From Berkiella sp964606325 (GTDB lineage: Bacteria; Pseudomonadota; Gammaproteobacteria; Berkiellales; Berkiellaceae): DNA of 16,761 nt. Location of the stretch: the NCBI GenBank assembly GCA_964606325.1, contig CAZSGE010000055.1:1-16761 (forward strand), given 5' to 3'. Below the pieces are notes generated by a model, which worked only from the letters and a program-made list of their open reading frames with translations, was not told where the DNA came from and did not search any database. How positions within the stretch are numbered: position 1 is the stretch's first letter; each line of letters begins with the position of its first letter. The position numbers and the translations under genes were made by a program. This document shows positions 15,213-16,761 of this stretch, one piece after another.

Positions 15213-15714
15213 ATGGAAGCATATCAAGCAAAAAATCGCTGTCACAAAACCAACCATTAAGCTCATAGGCTTAACAACACGTACGAGCAATCAGCAAGAA
15301 CAAAATCCTGCGACAGCGAAAATTGGTGCTCTTGTGCAGCAATATTTCTCTCAAGGCATTGCGAATAAAATCTTGGATAGAACTACCCCAGGTGTCACCT
15401 ACTCTGTGTATACCGATTACGAAAGTGATCATCATGGGGAATACACCTATTTTATTGGTGAAGAAGTTTCATCTGTTAATGACATTCCAACCGGCTTGCA
15501 ACTTATAACTATTCCTCAAAGCCAGTATCAACGCTTTACTACGCAAGCAGGCCCTATGCCTACCGTTGTTATCCAAGCTTGGCAAAACATTTGGCAAATG
15601 AGCCCTCAAGATCTCGGGGGCCAGCGCCGTTATATAGCCGATTTTGAAATCTATGATGAAAGAGCAACTGATCCGAACAAATCGGTAGTTGATATTTATA
15701 TTGGTATTCAATAA
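15213..15714 (+). pseudogene. GyrI-like / AraC-type effector-binding domain protein, frame disrupted at an A6 run
   Basis: The in-frame part from the GTG at 15334 (126 aa) reads as the C-terminal three quarters of a stand-alone effector-binding domain: YSVYTDYESDHHGEYTYFIG, then LQLITIPQSQYQRFTTQAGP, WQNIWQ, YIADFEIYDER and the end VDIYIGIQ. The same frame continues upstream without a stop to 15211 and encodes VTKPTIKLIGLTTRTSN, the usual N-terminal strand of this family, but has no start codon there. An ATG at 15213 lies one frame off. Removing one A from the six-A run at 15230-15235 joins them, giving MEAYQAKIAVTKPTIKLIGL and a 166-aa protein of normal family length. So this is a pseudogene, a sequencing error, or a gene expressed by slippage on the A run. 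Such domains bind small hydrophobic or cationic ligands. A GTG start at 15334 would leave a truncated fold. Confidence 0.7.
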
Positions 15715-15770
15715 GTTGGGATCAATAAAATGAAAAGCGTAACAAACCTGGGCTAGCTGCCTGAAGCTAG

Positions 15771-15818
15771 AAAACAAGTGATATCTGGAAGCTCCTCCTC
15801 CAGATATCTGCTTGTTTT
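15771..15818. terminator. Bidirectional terminator between convergent genes
   Basis: AAAACAAG (15771-15778) pairs with CTTGTTTT (15811-15818), and inside it GATATCTGGA (15780-15789) pairs with TCCAGATATC (15799-15808), with a small 1/2-nt internal mismatch and a 9-nt loop. The outer A/T arms give a U-rich tail in both directions, so it can end both the effector-binding gene and the minus-strand UPF0391 gene. Confidence 0.8.
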
Positions 15819-15828
15819 ATCTTGATAA

Positions 15829-16026
15829 TTATCCTTTTCTACTACCACGTACAATATGCGCGATCAAGGAAAGTACAAATAGCAAAATAAAAACGAAAAA
15901 GAGTATTCTCGCTATTTCACTTAAGGCACCGGCAAGTCCACCGAAACCTAAATAACCAATAATCACCGCGATAATAGCGCAAACAACTGCGTAGTAGAGT
16001 AATGATCTATCTCCTAAATACATCAT
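15829..16026 (-). CDS. UPF0391 / DUF1328 small membrane protein (YtjA-like)
   Basis: A 65-aa protein with two membrane helices. LLYYAVVCAIIAVIIGYLGF (9-28) and the ALSEIARILFFVFILLFVLS block (34-53) are the hallmark of the DUF1328/UPF0391 family, whose members are tiny inner-membrane proteins of unknown function, often linked with stress responses. The extra MMYLGDRS before LLYY is longer than the usual start, but AAGGAG about 7 nt before the first ATG (16024-16026) supports it. It is a single gene, ending 10 nt before a bidirectional terminator. Confidence 0.9.
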   Translation of the reverse strand: MMYLGDRSLLYYAVVCAIIAVIIGYLGFGGLAGALSEIARILFFVFILLFVLSLIAHIVRGSRKG

Positions 16027-16245
16027 AACTTATCTCCTTGTCTAATTATCAGCACTGAGGCTGAATGCGTTTGATAGTTCGACCAAGAGATAATCAAATA
16101 GGTTCCATCAATTACCTAACATTATAAAAGGCTATTAGATTCAATCAGTTATTTGGGCTCTAACCATAGACATTCATCACCCAAATACACTGTGAAATTT
16201 TGTGGTTAGCTATCAACTGAAGCTGTGGTGAAGAGGAAAGTTTTT

Positions 16246-16288
16246 TATAAAAACACTGGAAAAGCCATTGTAATCTGCCCTTCCAGTG
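16246..16288 (-). terminator. Rho-independent terminator of the glycine-zipper peptide gene
   Basis: On the minus strand CACTGGAA (complement of 16281-16288) and TTCCAGTG (complement of 16254-16261) form an 8-bp stem with a 19-nt loop, followed directly by TTTTTATAAAA. It starts 24 nt after the stop at 16313. Confidence 0.6.
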
Positions 16289-16312
16289 CGCTTTGAATTA
16301 AATTATTCTTTA

Positions 16313-16609
16313 CTAGTAGTATACGTAATCGTAACGGATATCATACCAGGTGTTATTTTCCAAAAGACTATTATCTAATCTTGAGATGCCATAACCAACA
16401 TAATAACCCAACGTGCCACCTGCCAATCCACCCAACACTGTACCTGGCAAAGAGGCAACACCAGAACCTCCTATACCACCGAGTAAACCAAAAATTGTGC
16501 CATAGACTAGACCTGTGAGGTTTGCTTGGGATTCCTTCCATTCTTCAGTGATATAAAATAGAGTTCCAGCTGCAACTATCTGAACTTCTTGCGTATTTAA
16601 TTCATACAT
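16313..16609 (-). CDS. Glycine-zipper small protein with double-glycine-type leader (putative bacteriocin-like precursor)
   Basis: A 98-aa product. The first 15 residues, MYELNTQEVQIVAAG, align with the double-glycine leader consensus (Leu -12, Asn -11, Glu -8, Val -7, Val -4), but -2/-1 are Ala-Gly rather than Gly-Gly. The core then has TLFYITEEWKESQAN and a long Gly-rich hydrophobic segment (about 33-75) with overlapping GxxxG spacings (GTIFG, GLLGG, GTVLGG, GGTLG), and ends in a Tyr-rich tail (YDIRYDYVYY). GxxxG-rich hydrophobic cores are typical of class II two-peptide bacteriocins, and also of glycine-zipper membrane proteins in general. I chose the ATG at 16607-16609, with AGGGGA 9-10 nt upstream; a GTG at 16658-16660 lies upstream of the predicted transcription start. 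The gene has its own promoter and terminator. No transporter or immunity gene is visible. Confidence 0.6.
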   Translation of the reverse strand: MYELNTQEVQIVAAGTLFYITEEWKESQANLTGLVYGTIFGLLGGIGGSGVASLPGTVLGGLAGGTLGYYVGYGISRLDNSLLENNTWYDIRYDYVYY

Positions 16610-16641
16610 TTTTATGACATCCCCTAAATTACAAAGTTGGG

Positions 16642-16670
16642 AATATAACAACTCGCTCACATTAATTCAA
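16642..16670 (-). promoter_or_regulatory. Putative sigma70 promoter of the glycine-zipper peptide gene
   Basis: Minus strand TTGAAT (16665-16670) and TATATT (16642-16647) with an exact 17-nt spacer. Transcription would begin near 16635, giving a leader of about 26 nt before the ATG at 16609 that includes the AGGGGA ribosome-binding site. Confidence 0.55.
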
Positions 16671-16699
16671 TAACTTATACCAATATAATCAGAGTATTG

Positions 16700-16761
16700 T
16701 TAAGCCTCATTTTCAGCATACTGCAATTCAAAATCTCTTACATAATCCCCAGAACTTGATA
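16700..16761 (-). CDS. Possible C-terminal end of a gene running in from the right
   Basis: One minus-strand frame is open from the window edge to a TAA at 16700-16702 and reads SSSGDYVRDFELQYAENEA. The composition looks like a soluble charged protein tail, but 19 codons is too short to exclude chance, and no family can be named. Confidence 0.3.
   Translation of the reverse strand, partial: SSSGDYVRDFELQYAENEA

Noticed and set aside
15323..15508. A 61-codon plus-strand frame starting just upstream of the effector-binding frame
   Set aside because: It is out of frame with the conserved effector-binding domain sequence and has no family features; the overlapping frame is clearly the real one.
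16610..16660. Longer version of the glycine-zipper protein from a GTG at 16658-16660
   Set aside because: It lacks a ribosome site and lies upstream of the predicted transcription start; the shorter version begins exactly with a leader-like sequence.
1..16761. CRISPR arrays, tRNA or rRNA genes, insertion sequences, integrase or phage genes
   Set aside because: I saw no regularly spaced repeats, cloverleaf-like or rRNA sequence, transposase motifs or terminal inverted repeats in any gap or frame.

Overview
The window is an AT-rich, densely coded bacterial chromosome segment with short intergenic gaps. The FadI-type thiolase end, Uup, YqhA/UPF0114 and UPF0391 proteins point to a gammaproteobacterium. 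A Hanks-type kinase with a coiled-coil tail, a patatin phospholipase, a tandem class III cyclase with Ser-rich tails, and a proline-rich protein with an NLS-like PPKKRK stretch give it the flavour of a host-associated Legionellales lineage (Legionella/Coxiella/Berkiella-like). That placement is an inference from gene content; nothing here proves it.

Layout. Bases 1-446 hold the 3' end of a beta-oxidation thiolase, which meets the uup ABC-F ATPase (496-2391, minus) across a perfect hairpin. Upstream of uup on the same strand is a 549-aa protein with two class III nucleotidyl cyclase domains (2445-4094, minus). Divergent from it is a 58-codon gene for a peptide with a textbook double-glycine leader (4337-4513), with a promoter, a Shine-Dalgarno sequence and a terminator of its own. 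Next come a secreted CapA/PGA_cap-like protein (4630-5787) and a convergent diiron-type predicted metal-dependent hydrolase (5784-6623, minus) whose stop codon overlaps the CapA stop.

The centre (6804-12003, plus) holds an unrecognised Pro/Lys-rich protein, a small HMA-like CxxC protein with a strong terminator, a 753-aa Ser/Thr kinase and a patatin-like phospholipase. These are separately spaced genes, not a tight operon. Three of the four have features typical of eukaryote-directed effectors.

The right part (12056-15041) is all minus strand: a UPF0114 membrane protein, a SAM methyltransferase carrying an apparent Sec signal peptide, a small four-helix membrane protein and an aldo/keto reductase. 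The last two look like an operon. Divergent from the reductase, across a perfect 17-bp dyad, is a GyrI-like/AraC effector-binding-domain gene whose start is out of frame because of an A6 run (15213-15714). The end of the window has a UPF0391 protein, a second putative leader peptide gene whose core is a glycine zipper (16313-16609, minus), and perhaps the tail of another gene.

The most notable signal is the pair of small genes with double-glycine-type leaders, both outside any bacteriocin cluster and with no C39-peptidase transporter in view. Next are the tandem cyclase with asymmetric catalytic residues, and the kinase, phospholipase and NLS-protein neighbourhood.
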